Assembly (NCBI GenBank): GCA_036835325.1
Contig: DAITMF010000006.1
Span: 1 to 64,000 of the forward strand
Source of the DNA: CAMCHP01 sp036835325
GTDB taxonomy: Bacteria > Bacteroidota > Bacteroidia > Flavobacteriales_D > Sanyastnellaceae
Reading direction: 5' to 3'
DNA: 64,000 nt
Every line of letters starts with the position of its first letter. The first letter of the stretch is position 1. Positions 54,431 through 63,200 of this stretch are shown one piece after another. The position numbers and the translations under genes are program-made. The notes beneath the pieces are model-generated. The model made no database searches. It had not been told where the DNA came from and worked only from the letters and a program-made list of their open reading frames with translations.

Positions 54431-56106
54431 GACAGGCCTGTGATGCGACCGTCGTTGTCGATGTCCATCCCCTCAGAGGCAGGTACATCAGGCAGCCCGG
54501 GCATGCGCATCATGTTGCCCAAAATGGGGATGATGAATCCTGCGCCGGCAGCAAACTCGAACTCGCGAACGGTTATTCTAAACCCGGTTGGTCGGCCAAT
54601 CAAAGCTTCATTGTCGGAAAACGATTTTTGTGTTTTCGCCATGCACACAGGCAGATTTGACAAGCCTAGCGTTTCGATGTTTTTGAGGTCGGTTAGGGCT
54701 TTTTTATCGTAGTCAACTCCTTCAGCTCCATAGATCTCACGTGCTATGGTTTCAATCTTTTGTTTAATTGGGTCGTTGCTATCGTACAACGGAGCAAAGC
54801 GGCTTTGGTCGGCTTCGCATACCTCAACCACGGCCCTGGCCAATTCGGCAGTTCCGTTGCCGCCTTCGGCCCAGCAGCGACTTGGAATGGCCTTGACGCC
54901 TTTTTCAGCGCAGGCATTGATGACGAAGTTCATTTCGTCTTCGCTATCGCTATTGAAGGCGTTAATTGCAACTACTGGCTGCAGCCCGAATTTTTGGACG
55001 TTTTCGATGTGTTTTTCAAGGTTTGCAAACCCTTTTTTCACGCGGTCAAGAGAAGGAGTGTTGTACTCTTCTTTTTTGGCACCGCCATGGTGACGCAGTG
55101 CACGAAGGGTGGCCACCAGTACCACCGCTTTCGGACGAATACCCGCTGCGCGGCACTTGATGTGGAGAAATTTCTCAGCGCCGAGATCAGCACCGAAGCC
55201 GGCTTCAGTTACGGTGTAATCGGCAAGCGACATGCCCATTTTGGTAGCCAAGATGGTGTTCGTTCCTTGGGCGATGTTGGCAAATGGGCCACCGTGCAGA
55301 ATTGCCGGGTTGTGTTCGAGTGTTTGTACCAAGTTGGGCATAATGGCGTCTTTCAAAAGCAATGCCATAGCGCCTTCAGCTTTTAGATCACGTGCGTAAA
55401 TGGGTTGACGGTCGTAGGTAAATCCGACAAAAATATTGCCCAATCGGCGTTTCAAGTCTTCACGGTCTTTGGCCATGCACAGAATGGCCATCACTTCTGA
55501 AGCCGGCGTAATGTTGAAACCGTCTTCGCGTGGAATACCGTTGCCAATTCCGCCGAGGCCGATGGTGATTTGCCGCAAAGCACGGTCGTTCATGTCCATT
55601 ACACGCTTCCAGTAAATCCGTCGCGGATCGAGATTCAGCGAACGCGTTTTGCTTTGTAGGTTATTGTCAATGAGCGCAGAGAGCAGGTTGTTGGCCTTTT
55701 CGATGGCCGAAAAGTCACCTGTAAAGTGCAGGTTAATGTCTTCCATCGGCACAACCTGCGCGTAACCGCCTCCGGCAGCGCCGCCTTTGATGCCGAATAC
55801 GGGACCCAACGACGGTTCGCGAAGCACTACAATCGATTTCTTTCCGATTTTATTTAAACCTTCATTGAGGCCAATGGAGGTGGTTGTTTTTCCTTCACCC
55901 GCCGGAGTGGGGGTGATGGCGGTTACGAGAACAAGATTTGCTTGGCTAACCTTGTGCTCGTCGATCAAGTGCAATGGCAGTTTGGCCTTGTAGCGACCGT
56001 AACGTTCAAGGTCATCTTCGCCGATGTTCAAGCGTTCGGCGATGGTTCCAATGTTGAGGAGGGTTGCTTCCTGTGCAATTTGGAGGTCAGACTTGTTGTG
56101 GCTCAT
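54427..56106 (-). CDS. fhs: Formate-tetrahydrofolate ligase Fhs
   Basis: 559 residues, full length. Joins formate to THF with ATP to give 10-formyl-THF, or runs in reverse. Motifs: the P-loop-like TPAGEGKTTTSIGLNEGL, EPSLGPVFGIKGGAAGGGYA, MEDINLHFTGDFSA and the C-terminal AGAGFIIPILGNMMRMPGLP. First gene of the fhs-fdhD-fdhF operon. Together with FolD this could carry one-carbon units from serine or glycine through 10-formyl-THF to formate and CO2, or assimilate formate. The direction cannot be read from sequence. Confidence 0.96.
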   Translation of the reverse strand: MSHNKSDLQIAQEATLLNIGTIAERLNIGEDDLERYGRYKAKLPLHLIDEHKVSQANLVLVTAITPTPAGEGKTTTSIGLNEGLNKIGKKSIVVLREPSLGPVFGIKGGAAGGGYAQVVPMEDINLHFTGDFSAIEKANNLLSALIDNNLQSKTRSLNLDPRRIYWKRVMDMNDRALRQITIGLGGIGNGIPREDGFNITPASEVMAILCMAKDREDLKRRLGNIFVGFTYDRQPIYARDLKAEGAMALLLKDAIMPNLVQTLEHNPAILHGGPFANIAQGTNTILATKMGMSLADYTVTEAGFGADLGAEKFLHIKCRAAGIRPKAVVLVATLRALRHHGGAKKEEYNTPSLDRVKKGFANLEKHIENVQKFGLQPVVAINAFNSDSEDEMNFVINACAEKGVKAIPSRCWAEGGNGTAELARAVVEVCEADQSRFAPLYDSNDPIKQKIETIAREIYGAEGVDYDKKALTDLKNIETLGLSNLPVCMAKTQKSFSDNEALIGRPTGFRITVREFEFAAGAGFIIPILGNMMRMPGLPDVPASEGMDIDNDGRITGLS

Positions 56107-56163
56107 GCTTCTTTGCGGGTTTGAGTCGCAAATTAGGACGATTCACGGGATCGCCAAGCGGTT

Positions 56164-57546
56164 TTAAGCGAGTTTCAGCCAGAAAGTGAAGTGGCTGCCT
56201 TTTCCTTGCTGCGAGGTAAAGCTGTAGCGAGCATCGTGCGCATCGAGGATTGATTTGACGATGGCCAGGCCAAGGCCTGTGCCCTTGCGTCCGGTGCGTT
56301 GACCGGTTCTGAACCGCTCAAAGACCATTTTGAGGTCATCGGCAGAGATGCCAATGCCGGTATCAATTACTTCCACCTTCACCGCAAGTTCATCAAGTGA
56401 GAGTTTGACGAGTACCTTACCTTTTGAATCGGTGTATTTCACGGCATTGGCGACCACGTTCTGAAGGACACGGTTGACAAGGGCGATGTCGGCTTCTACG
56501 GCCGGTAAATCGGTGGGTATCGATTCTTCAAGGGTAACGCCTTTGTTTTCAGCCGTAATGCGCAGGCCAGCGACGACGTCAGAGGCCAATTCAGCAATGG
56601 AAAACGGTTCAAGCACGGGCTTTCGGTCGCGTGACTCTAAGCGCGAAAGGTCGAAGAGTTCATCAATAAGGCCTTTCAGTTTTTCAGTGCTTAGTAGTGC
56701 TGTGCTGAGGTATTCATTGCGTTTTGACTCTTGCAGGTCGGAGATATTCAGTGCTGTTTCGAGGTATCCTTGGATGGATGCCAGTGGTGTGCGCAAATCA
56801 TGGCTAACATTGGCCAATAGCTCTTTTCGCAGATTTTCGAGATCTTCTTTTTCACGACGAAGTCGTTCCATGGTTTTAAGAAGGTTGCGGAGTACTAAAA
56901 ACAAGATGAACACAATGACCAGTGTTACAGATACCGAAATGGTGATGTTGCGCAATGCAAGTTGCTGTGATTCTCGGATGAAGTGGTCAAAGCGCTCTTC
57001 GGCGAGAACGATGCCTACAGTTGTACCGTCTGCAGTTTTGATGGGGTGGAAGGCCGATAACCAAGTGCCTTTGGAGTCGGTGTAGAAGTCGAGCCGTCCG
57101 CCCTTCTCATAATTCACCAGCAACTCTGACGGATAATCGCGGTAGGGGTGTTTCCAGTTCGGGATGGTGCTGTCGGTGACAAGGATGCAGAATTTATCAA
57201 TGCGTGGTTCATATACCATCGTACGCACCATGGCATCGAGACCATGCGCTTGACGCGCTTGTCGCAAGGTTTCGTGGATGGTGTAATAGGTGCTGTCTTC
57301 ATCGTTTGAGCACAAGGCATACATTTCTTTGTGCTGCATCATCAATTTGCGGTGCGCCTCAGCATCAATTACCGACGCCAAGGTACCGGTGATGCCTTCC
57401 AATCGCGCGAGCTCGCGGTCGCGAATCAACTGCAACTGCTTGGTATAGCTGTCAATGATAAGAAATGCCGCAATGAGCATTACAAAGGTGAGAACGACCC
57501 AGAGCAGTAGTTGGGGGTTGCGTTCGACGACTTTCAATCTAAGCAT
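56164..57546 (-). CDS. Membrane sensor histidine kinase
   Basis: 460 residues from ATG 57546, overlapping the end of the response-regulator gene by eight bases. Two membrane spans (LLLWVVLTFVMLIAAFLII and ITISVSVTLVIVFILFLVL) flank a periplasmic sensor of about 150 residues. HisKA has the phospho-acceptor His249 in NVSHDLRTPLASI. HATPase follows (NVVANAVKYTDSKGK, DTGIGISADDLKMVFERF, GTGLGLAIVKSILDAH). The sensor region (WKHPYRDYPSELLVNYEKG) has no assigned ligand. Partner of the OmpR-type regulator encoded just upstream. Confidence 0.93.
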   Translation of the reverse strand: MLRLKVVERNPQLLLWVVLTFVMLIAAFLIIDSYTKQLQLIRDRELARLEGITGTLASVIDAEAHRKLMMQHKEMYALCSNDEDSTYYTIHETLRQARQAHGLDAMVRTMVYEPRIDKFCILVTDSTIPNWKHPYRDYPSELLVNYEKGGRLDFYTDSKGTWLSAFHPIKTADGTTVGIVLAEERFDHFIRESQQLALRNITISVSVTLVIVFILFLVLRNLLKTMERLRREKEDLENLRKELLANVSHDLRTPLASIQGYLETALNISDLQESKRNEYLSTALLSTEKLKGLIDELFDLSRLESRDRKPVLEPFSIAELASDVVAGLRITAENKGVTLEESIPTDLPAVEADIALVNRVLQNVVANAVKYTDSKGKVLVKLSLDELAVKVEVIDTGIGISADDLKMVFERFRTGQRTGRKGTGLGLAIVKSILDAHDARYSFTSQQGKGSHFTFWLKLA

Positions 57547-58228
57547 CGGCAAATCGGTAACCTACGCCCCATGTGGTGAGCACGTAGCTGGGTTTAGCTG
57601 GATCATCTTCTACCTTCATGCGCAAACGGTTTATATGGCTGTTTACGGTGTGCTCGTAGCCATCGAAATCGTAGCCCCAAACTTTATTCAGCAGTTCGCT
57701 TCGTGTGAAGGTGACACCCGGATTCGAGGCAAGCAGGTAAAGAAGTTCAAATTCTTTGGGAGTGAGGTCAATACGTTCGTCATCCAAGGTGACCTTTCGA
57801 ATGGAAGGATCAATTTCGAGTTGCCGAACAGAAATCGTTTTGAGCTCGTCATCGTTTCGTGACGGTTCGCTTCGACGCACAATCGCTTTTATGCGCGCCG
57901 TGAGCTCTTTCATGCTGAAGGGTTTTGTGAGGTAGTCATCAGCGCCTGACTCAAGTCCTTCAATTTTTTCATCTTCTTCGCTCAGCGCGGTCAGCATAAT
58001 GATGGGCGTGCGGGTTCCCGTCGATCGCAATGCGGTACAAATCTCAATCCCCGACATACCGGGTAAGTTGATATCGAGCACCACAGCCGTGACTTCATGC
58101 AGAAGCAAAAACGCGTAGCCTTCGGCGCCATTGTGGAAGGTTCGCGCCTCAAAACCACTGTTTTCAAGGTGCAATTTGACCAGCTCTGCAATTTGCACGT
58201 CGTCTTCGATGATGGCTATGATGCCCAT
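57539..58228 (-). CDS. OmpR-family response regulator
   Basis: 229 residues. Receiver domain with Asp9/Asp10, phospho-acceptor Asp52 (VVLDINLPGMSG) and the lysine in DYLTKPFS. Winged-helix DNA-binding domain from about 130 (LTPKEFELLYLLASNPG, SELLNKVWGYDFDGYEHTVN, GVGYRFAD). First gene of the pair with the histidine kinase. It is not PorX, which has a PglZ-type effector instead of a winged helix. Targets unknown. A near-consensus -7 (TTACTTTG) is about 14 bases upstream of the start. Confidence 0.94.
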   Translation of the reverse strand: MGIIAIIEDDVQIAELVKLHLENSGFEARTFHNGAEGYAFLLLHEVTAVVLDINLPGMSGIEICTALRSTGTRTPIIMLTALSEEDEKIEGLESGADDYLTKPFSMKELTARIKAIVRRSEPSRNDDELKTISVRQLEIDPSIRKVTLDDERIDLTPKEFELLYLLASNPGVTFTRSELLNKVWGYDFDGYEHTVNSHINRLRMKVEDDPAKPSYVLTTWGVGYRFADA

Positions 58229-58358
58229 TGCAATGAATTTAAGGCAAAGTAAAGAAAGCGGGGGTGAAGTTCCCCACGAAATCAGGGTTTTTCGCGATTA
58301 AACTGTGGGCTCGTGCCAATTGTTAGATTTTCGTGATTAAATCGGTACGTGCCTCGAT

Positions 58359-58366
58359 TATCTTTG
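58359..58366 (+). promoter_or_regulatory. -7 promoter element (TATCTTTG) with no gene directly after it
   Basis: Full match to TAnnTTTG in the 345-base gap between the response-regulator and protease genes. No reading frame of useful length follows before a terminator-like hairpin, so it may serve a small RNA. Confidence 0.5.
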
Positions 58367-58372
58367 TTAGAC

Positions 58373-58472
58373 CAAACGGTAATGGGTTTCCGTACTGCGG
58401 AACCCCAGTTAGGTTAAGTTTAGTTGTTAGTTAATGAAATGTCCCTGCGATTGTGGGGACTTTCTATTTTCT
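58373..58472 (+). ncRNA. Candidate small RNA of about 100 nt
   Basis: Starts about seven bases after the TATCTTTG element. Contains a strong hairpin, GGGTTTCCG (58384-58392) with CGGAACCC (58398-58405, one bulged T), then an AT-rich single-stranded stretch. A terminal hairpin GTCCC/GGGAC (58441-58445 and 58456-58460) is followed by TTTCTATTTT. Only an 11-codon frame is present inside it. Could be an sRNA, or the attenuated leader of the S8 protease gene. I do not recognise an Rfam family with certainty. Part of the 345-base gap 58229-58573, in which nothing else is evident besides promoters. Confidence 0.4.
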
Positions 58473-58561
58473 GAACCCCAGGTTTCCTCATCCGCGCAGC
58501 GAAAAACCGAACAAAGAGGCACGTTTTTTGGAGTGAGAGCGTTACCTTAAAAGTTACACCC

Positions 58562-58569
58562 TACCTTTA
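58562..58569 (+). promoter_or_regulatory. -7-like promoter element (TACCTTTA) of the protease gene
   Basis: Seven of eight bases match TAnnTTTG. It ends four bases before ATG 58574, the same spacing as at mnmA, 22976 and 32275, and predicts a leaderless mRNA. Confidence 0.5.
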
Positions 58570-58573
58570 GGCG

Positions 58574-60157
58574 ATGAATTCACCACTTAACTTACGCTGC
58601 ACTCTTGCCGTCGTTGCGGGTGCTTGTATTATTTCAGCCCAAGCTCAACAAACGGGCGATTGGTTCAACGCAAACTTTGCAGAAGACGGCCAAATGGGTG
58701 TTGTTGTAAACCGTGCCTATGGGTTACTCGAAGGCAAAGCGCCTGCTCGCACGGTTGTTGTTGCCGTAATCGACAGCGGCGTTGACATTGAACACGAAGA
58801 CCTGCGCGGTCAGCTTTGGGTCAACGAAGGCGAGATACCTGGCAATGGAATTGATGACGACAACAACGGTTACATTGACGACGTGCACGGCTGGAGCTTC
58901 ATTAGCGGCCCCGGCGGCGATGTTGAGTTCGATAACCTTGAGTTCACCCGCGTGTATGCCGATTTGAAAAGCCGTTTCGAAGCAGTCGATGAGAAAAGTG
59001 TTTCGAAGGGAGACAAGACCGAGTACACAAAGTACAAGGCCATGAAAACGCAGTTTGAAACACGCGTTAAAGACGCCCGCGCCGAACTCGATGAACTGTC
59101 TGAAATTGCCGAAGTATACGCCTTTGCCAAGCAGCAAATGGACCGCGTGTTTGAAGGCGCCGACTACACTGCTGAAGACGTTCAATCTCTGGAGAGCGAT
59201 GACGAAGCCGCTCAACAGCTTCGCGACTTCATGGTCTTTGCTATGGAAAACGATTTCGACAGCATGCTTGAAGAGGGCCTCCGTCAGCTCAGTAATACGG
59301 TGATGTACAGCTACAATATGAACCTCGACAGCCGTTCAATTGTGGGAGACAATCCGACTGATTTCACCGAAAAACACTACGGTTCAAACCGGGTTGAAGG
59401 TCCGGCGGCTGATCACGGAACCCATGTGGCCGGCATCATTGCCGCTGCACGCGGGAATGGCATTGGCATTGACGGTATTGCATCTCCTGCGCGCATTATG
59501 GCCGTTCGCGCTGTTCCGGATGGAGACGAACGCGATAAAGACGTCGCCAACGCCATTCGCTACGCGGTCGACAACGGGGCACACATCATCAACATGAGCT
59601 TCGGCAAGAGCTATTCACCCCAAAAGTCGCTCGTCGATGACGCCGTGCGTTATGCCGAATCGAAAGGCGTTCTTTTGGTGCACGCTGCCGGCAACTCGTC
59701 GCGGAACAACGATAAAAGCGACAACTTCCCCAATGCCCGTTACAGCGATTCCGGAGAACTTTGCAGCACTTGGCTTGAAATCGGTGCTAGCGGTCCGTCG
59801 CTTGACGCATTGGTTGCTGAATTCTCGAACTACGGCCGTAAAACGGTTGATTTGTTCGCGCCCGGAGTAGACATTGAAAGCACCATGCCCAATGACGAGT
59901 ACACTCCGAACAGTGGTACAAGCATGGCTGCACCGGTTGTTTCAGGCGTGGCTGCATTGGTTTGGGCTTACCATCCTGAACTCACCGCAGCAGAACTAAA
60001 AGCCATTTTGGTCGAGAGCGGCACTGACCTTCGGTCGAATCGGGTGTTTTACCCCGGCAACGATAAAAAGACCAAGTTCAAGAAGCTCTCTCGCTCCGGA
60101 AAGGTTGTAAATGCGTACGATGCGCTGCAACTTGCCGCTCAACGAAGCAAAAAATAA
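58574..60157 (+). CDS. S8 family (subtilisin-like) secreted serine protease
   Basis: 527 residues with signal peptide (LAVVAGACIISAQAQ). Catalytic triad: Asp67 in VAVIDSGVDIEHEDL, His281 in ADHGTHVAGI, Ser450 in SGTSMAAPVVSG; oxyanion Asn in HAAGNSS. Between Asp and His lies a charged helical insertion of about 170 residues (FEAVDEKSVSKGDKTEYTKY and onward), far longer than in classic subtilisins but seen in a Bacteroidota S8 subgroup. There is no T9SS CTD and no clear propeptide before the Asp region, so it is probably periplasmic. Substrates unknown. Confidence 0.93.
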   Translation: MNSPLNLRCTLAVVAGACIISAQAQQTGDWFNANFAEDGQMGVVVNRAYGLLEGKAPARTVVVAVIDSGVDIEHEDLRGQLWVNEGEIPGNGIDDDNNGYIDDVHGWSFISGPGGDVEFDNLEFTRVYADLKSRFEAVDEKSVSKGDKTEYTKYKAMKTQFETRVKDARAELDELSEIAEVYAFAKQQMDRVFEGADYTAEDVQSLESDDEAAQQLRDFMVFAMENDFDSMLEEGLRQLSNTVMYSYNMNLDSRSIVGDNPTDFTEKHYGSNRVEGPAADHGTHVAGIIAAARGNGIGIDGIASPARIMAVRAVPDGDERDKDVANAIRYAVDNGAHIINMSFGKSYSPQKSLVDDAVRYAESKGVLLVHAAGNSSRNNDKSDNFPNARYSDSGELCSTWLEIGASGPSLDALVAEFSNYGRKTVDLFAPGVDIESTMPNDEYTPNSGTSMAAPVVSGVAALVWAYHPELTAAELKAILVESGTDLRSNRVFYPGNDKKTKFKKLSRSGKVVNAYDALQLAAQRSKK

Positions 60158-60261
60158 GCTTACCGTTCATCGAAACAAAATGCACCTCGTCGAAACAGGT
60201 GTAACGAAAAGGTGAAAGCCAACGGATAAGGTGTTGATTCCTGAATTAACTCTTTATTCCT

Positions 60262-63200
60262 ATGCATTCAGCATTACTTGCCACTGGCCTAAAACCGGCT
60301 TCGGGCTTTTGTTCAAAGTTCAAGCTTCGGATACTTTTTCGTTGGCTAGCGACTTTATTGGCTTTCGTCTTCGTATTGGAGGCATCTGCTCAACGAAGGC
60401 GCGACCCGGCAGCTCCTGTCAATCCTGTCTCAGCGGTTGCGCTTGATCCGTCGGTAGTTTCAGCCTCATATAAGGCCGGAGACAACCGCTGGGCTGCTTT
60501 GGGAACCGTCGCTGAATCAGCATCAATGACGTTGCCATCAGGTGCGAGTGACTACATCGAAAGCGCATGGCGCGAAGAGCCTTTTGGCGCCTATTCTGCG
60601 GCATCCGAACTGGGCGATCGCCGCGACATGTTCACAAAACATTTCTTGAATGAAAATGGCTCGGTTACTGCCGTTATGTCGGCCGGTCCGGTGCACTACA
60701 TGGAGAACGGCGAGTGGAAAACCATCTACACCCGCATTGAGCAAACGCCATCAGGCTTTGCAAACCTGCACAATGCTTTCAAAACCTACTATCCGGCGGT
60801 GGGCAGCGGTGCAATGACGACTGTTTTGCCCGATGGAAGAAGCCTGTCAACCATGCAAAACATGCGCATGTTCTTCCTGAATGACGGAGAAGAGCTCGAC
60901 GTGCGAAATGCCATGGCATCGCCTGCACGTGCAACGGGTTCAGTGATTTCGTATGCAGGAGTCTACGGCCCCATGCTCGATTTGAGAATCTCCCAAGGAA
61001 GCACACGCCATAAAATGGATTACCGCATCCTATCGCCTGAGTTTTTTGCTTCGGCTTCGCCGGATGTCGACTTTTTGGTTTTCGAAGAAACGGTGACGCT
61101 TCCTGACGGTGTCATCGCAAAACGCGAGGGAGCCGAAATCATGCTCTTCGAGGGCGGAAAGTTGCTTGGGGCGTTCACAGCGCCGTTGGTGGTGGACGAG
61201 AATCCATCCATCCCCGAAAATGAAGATACCGAAGACCAACTCACCCCGGTAATTACCGCAGAGTATCTGATTGTGCAAAACGGAACGCAATTGACCGTTC
61301 AAACGCGCGTCCCAATGAGCTGGTTACTTGATGAAGCACGCGGTTATCCGCTTGTGGTTGACCCAACCTTGGACATCTATCCCGATAACGCCATGTGGTG
61401 GACACAGCTTGGCGCCTCAAACGATACAGGTTTCAATGATTTGCTTGGCGTTGGCCGAGGAAACATTACAGGGAGTTTCCAGAATTTTAGAAGTTCGGTA
61501 AAGTTCAACACGCAATCCATTCCAACCGGAGTAACCATCAATGATGTGAAGGTCAATTACTACATCACTGCCAGCTTAGGTTGGGCGGGGAGTAATCGGC
61601 GTGTTCAATTCAGGCAGGCTACCACTGACCCGGTGGATTGGCCTACGTTTAATGAGATATTTGCTTTGGCGGGCCAGGGAACGATTTACTTTTCAACGCT
61701 CCAAAATGAACACTCATCTTCTGGGATTTGGAAGACTTATGATCTCGGCACTACCGCTGATGCTTACCTGCAAAACACATCGCTTGGCCTCGGATGGTTT
61801 GCATTGGGTTTGAACTACCTTGGCTCAGGTTATACAGGAAACAACAACCGTTACGTCACCTTTGCGGGGCACAGTGATGCGAATCGTCCCTACCTTACGG
61901 TTGACTACACCGGTGGGTGCATCGAACCAACGCCGGCCGGTACCTTAACCGTTAACAAGTCTGAAACGGTCTCCAATGATGTCCTTACCTATACATCATC
62001 TGGCGGCGCAGGATTGATTGGATATGAAATCAGTTGGGACAACTTTGCCAATGTGACTTTCTCTGCGACAACCGAAGCCATTTTCAACCTCTACCTATCC
62101 CCGAATGCTACCGAAACCCTGAGTGCGCGCGCCGTGTATGTCGATGGTGGCTGCCCAGAAAGCACATCCAACACAGTGTCGACCTTGATCAATTGTTCGA
62201 GTCAGTTATCAATTGGTACCTCAGAGGGTGACTTTATTACCAATGTATCGATTGAGAGCATAAATAACTCCAGCACGTCAGAATTTGACACAGGTGATCC
62301 GACTTTGATCCTTGATGCATACCAGGACTTTACTGCACTCACGGCCAACCTTTGCAAAGGGGCATCGTTTGATTTGTCGGTCTCGGGTACCGAAATCTTT
62401 GGTGCAAACCAAGGCTTCGCAGCATGGATTGACTGGAATGGCGACGGCGTATTCTCGGTTGACGAAAACGTGCTGCAATCGGCTCCTGCGGCAACGGCGA
62501 CAGCAAGCGTTACCGTGCCGCTAACAGCAGTGGAGGGGAACGTTCGAATGCGTGTGCTTTGCGCTTGGAACTTGACCCCAAACACCGATGCATGTTTCGT
62601 GGCCGATTACCAATGGGGCGAGATTGAGGAGTACACCATTGCAATCACAGGCTGCGTGTACTACGCTGTAGCCACCGGCGATGCAGATGATGAAGTTTGG
62701 AACCGCGACCCCAATTCACCTACCGGGCAAACGGCAATTTTCGGGCCAAGTTCAAACTTTGTAGTTCGTAACGGCCAAACCGTAAGCATCACTGCCGACC
62801 TGGTGTGCAATGACCTCACCGTGGAATCGGTCAATGGCGACGGAGTGCTAAACTTCGATGACGATTATACGGTAAGTCTGTATGGCGACCTCGTTCACAC
62901 AGGTGGTAGTATTGTCGCCGGAGACGGACGTTTCACCTTCAACGCCGGCACACCGCAAACCATCAACGTAATGGGCGAGTTGCACGATGTTCTAGTGAAC
63001 AACGCATCCGGCGTGAGCTTGGCGACTGACCTCGATCTGCGCGGCGTTTTGCAAATTGACCAAGGCAATTTCACCGCAACGCCACACCGTGTTCGCCTCA
63101 TTTCAGATGCAAACGGAACAGCAGCAATTGGCGCAATTGCCAACGGTTCGGCCTACATCGGTGAAGTGAACTACGAGCGTTTTATACCCAGCGGTAACCA

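Noticed and set aside
51336..56106. Formate operon as part of a Wood-Ljungdahl pathway
   Set aside because: Only Fhs, FdhD and a YdeP-type enzyme are present; no CO dehydrogenase/acetyl-CoA synthase or methyl-branch reductase is seen and the host type makes acetogenesis unlikely.
56164..58228. Two-component pair as the T9SS regulators PorX/PorY
   Set aside because: The regulator has an ordinary OmpR winged helix, not the PglZ-type effector domain of PorX.
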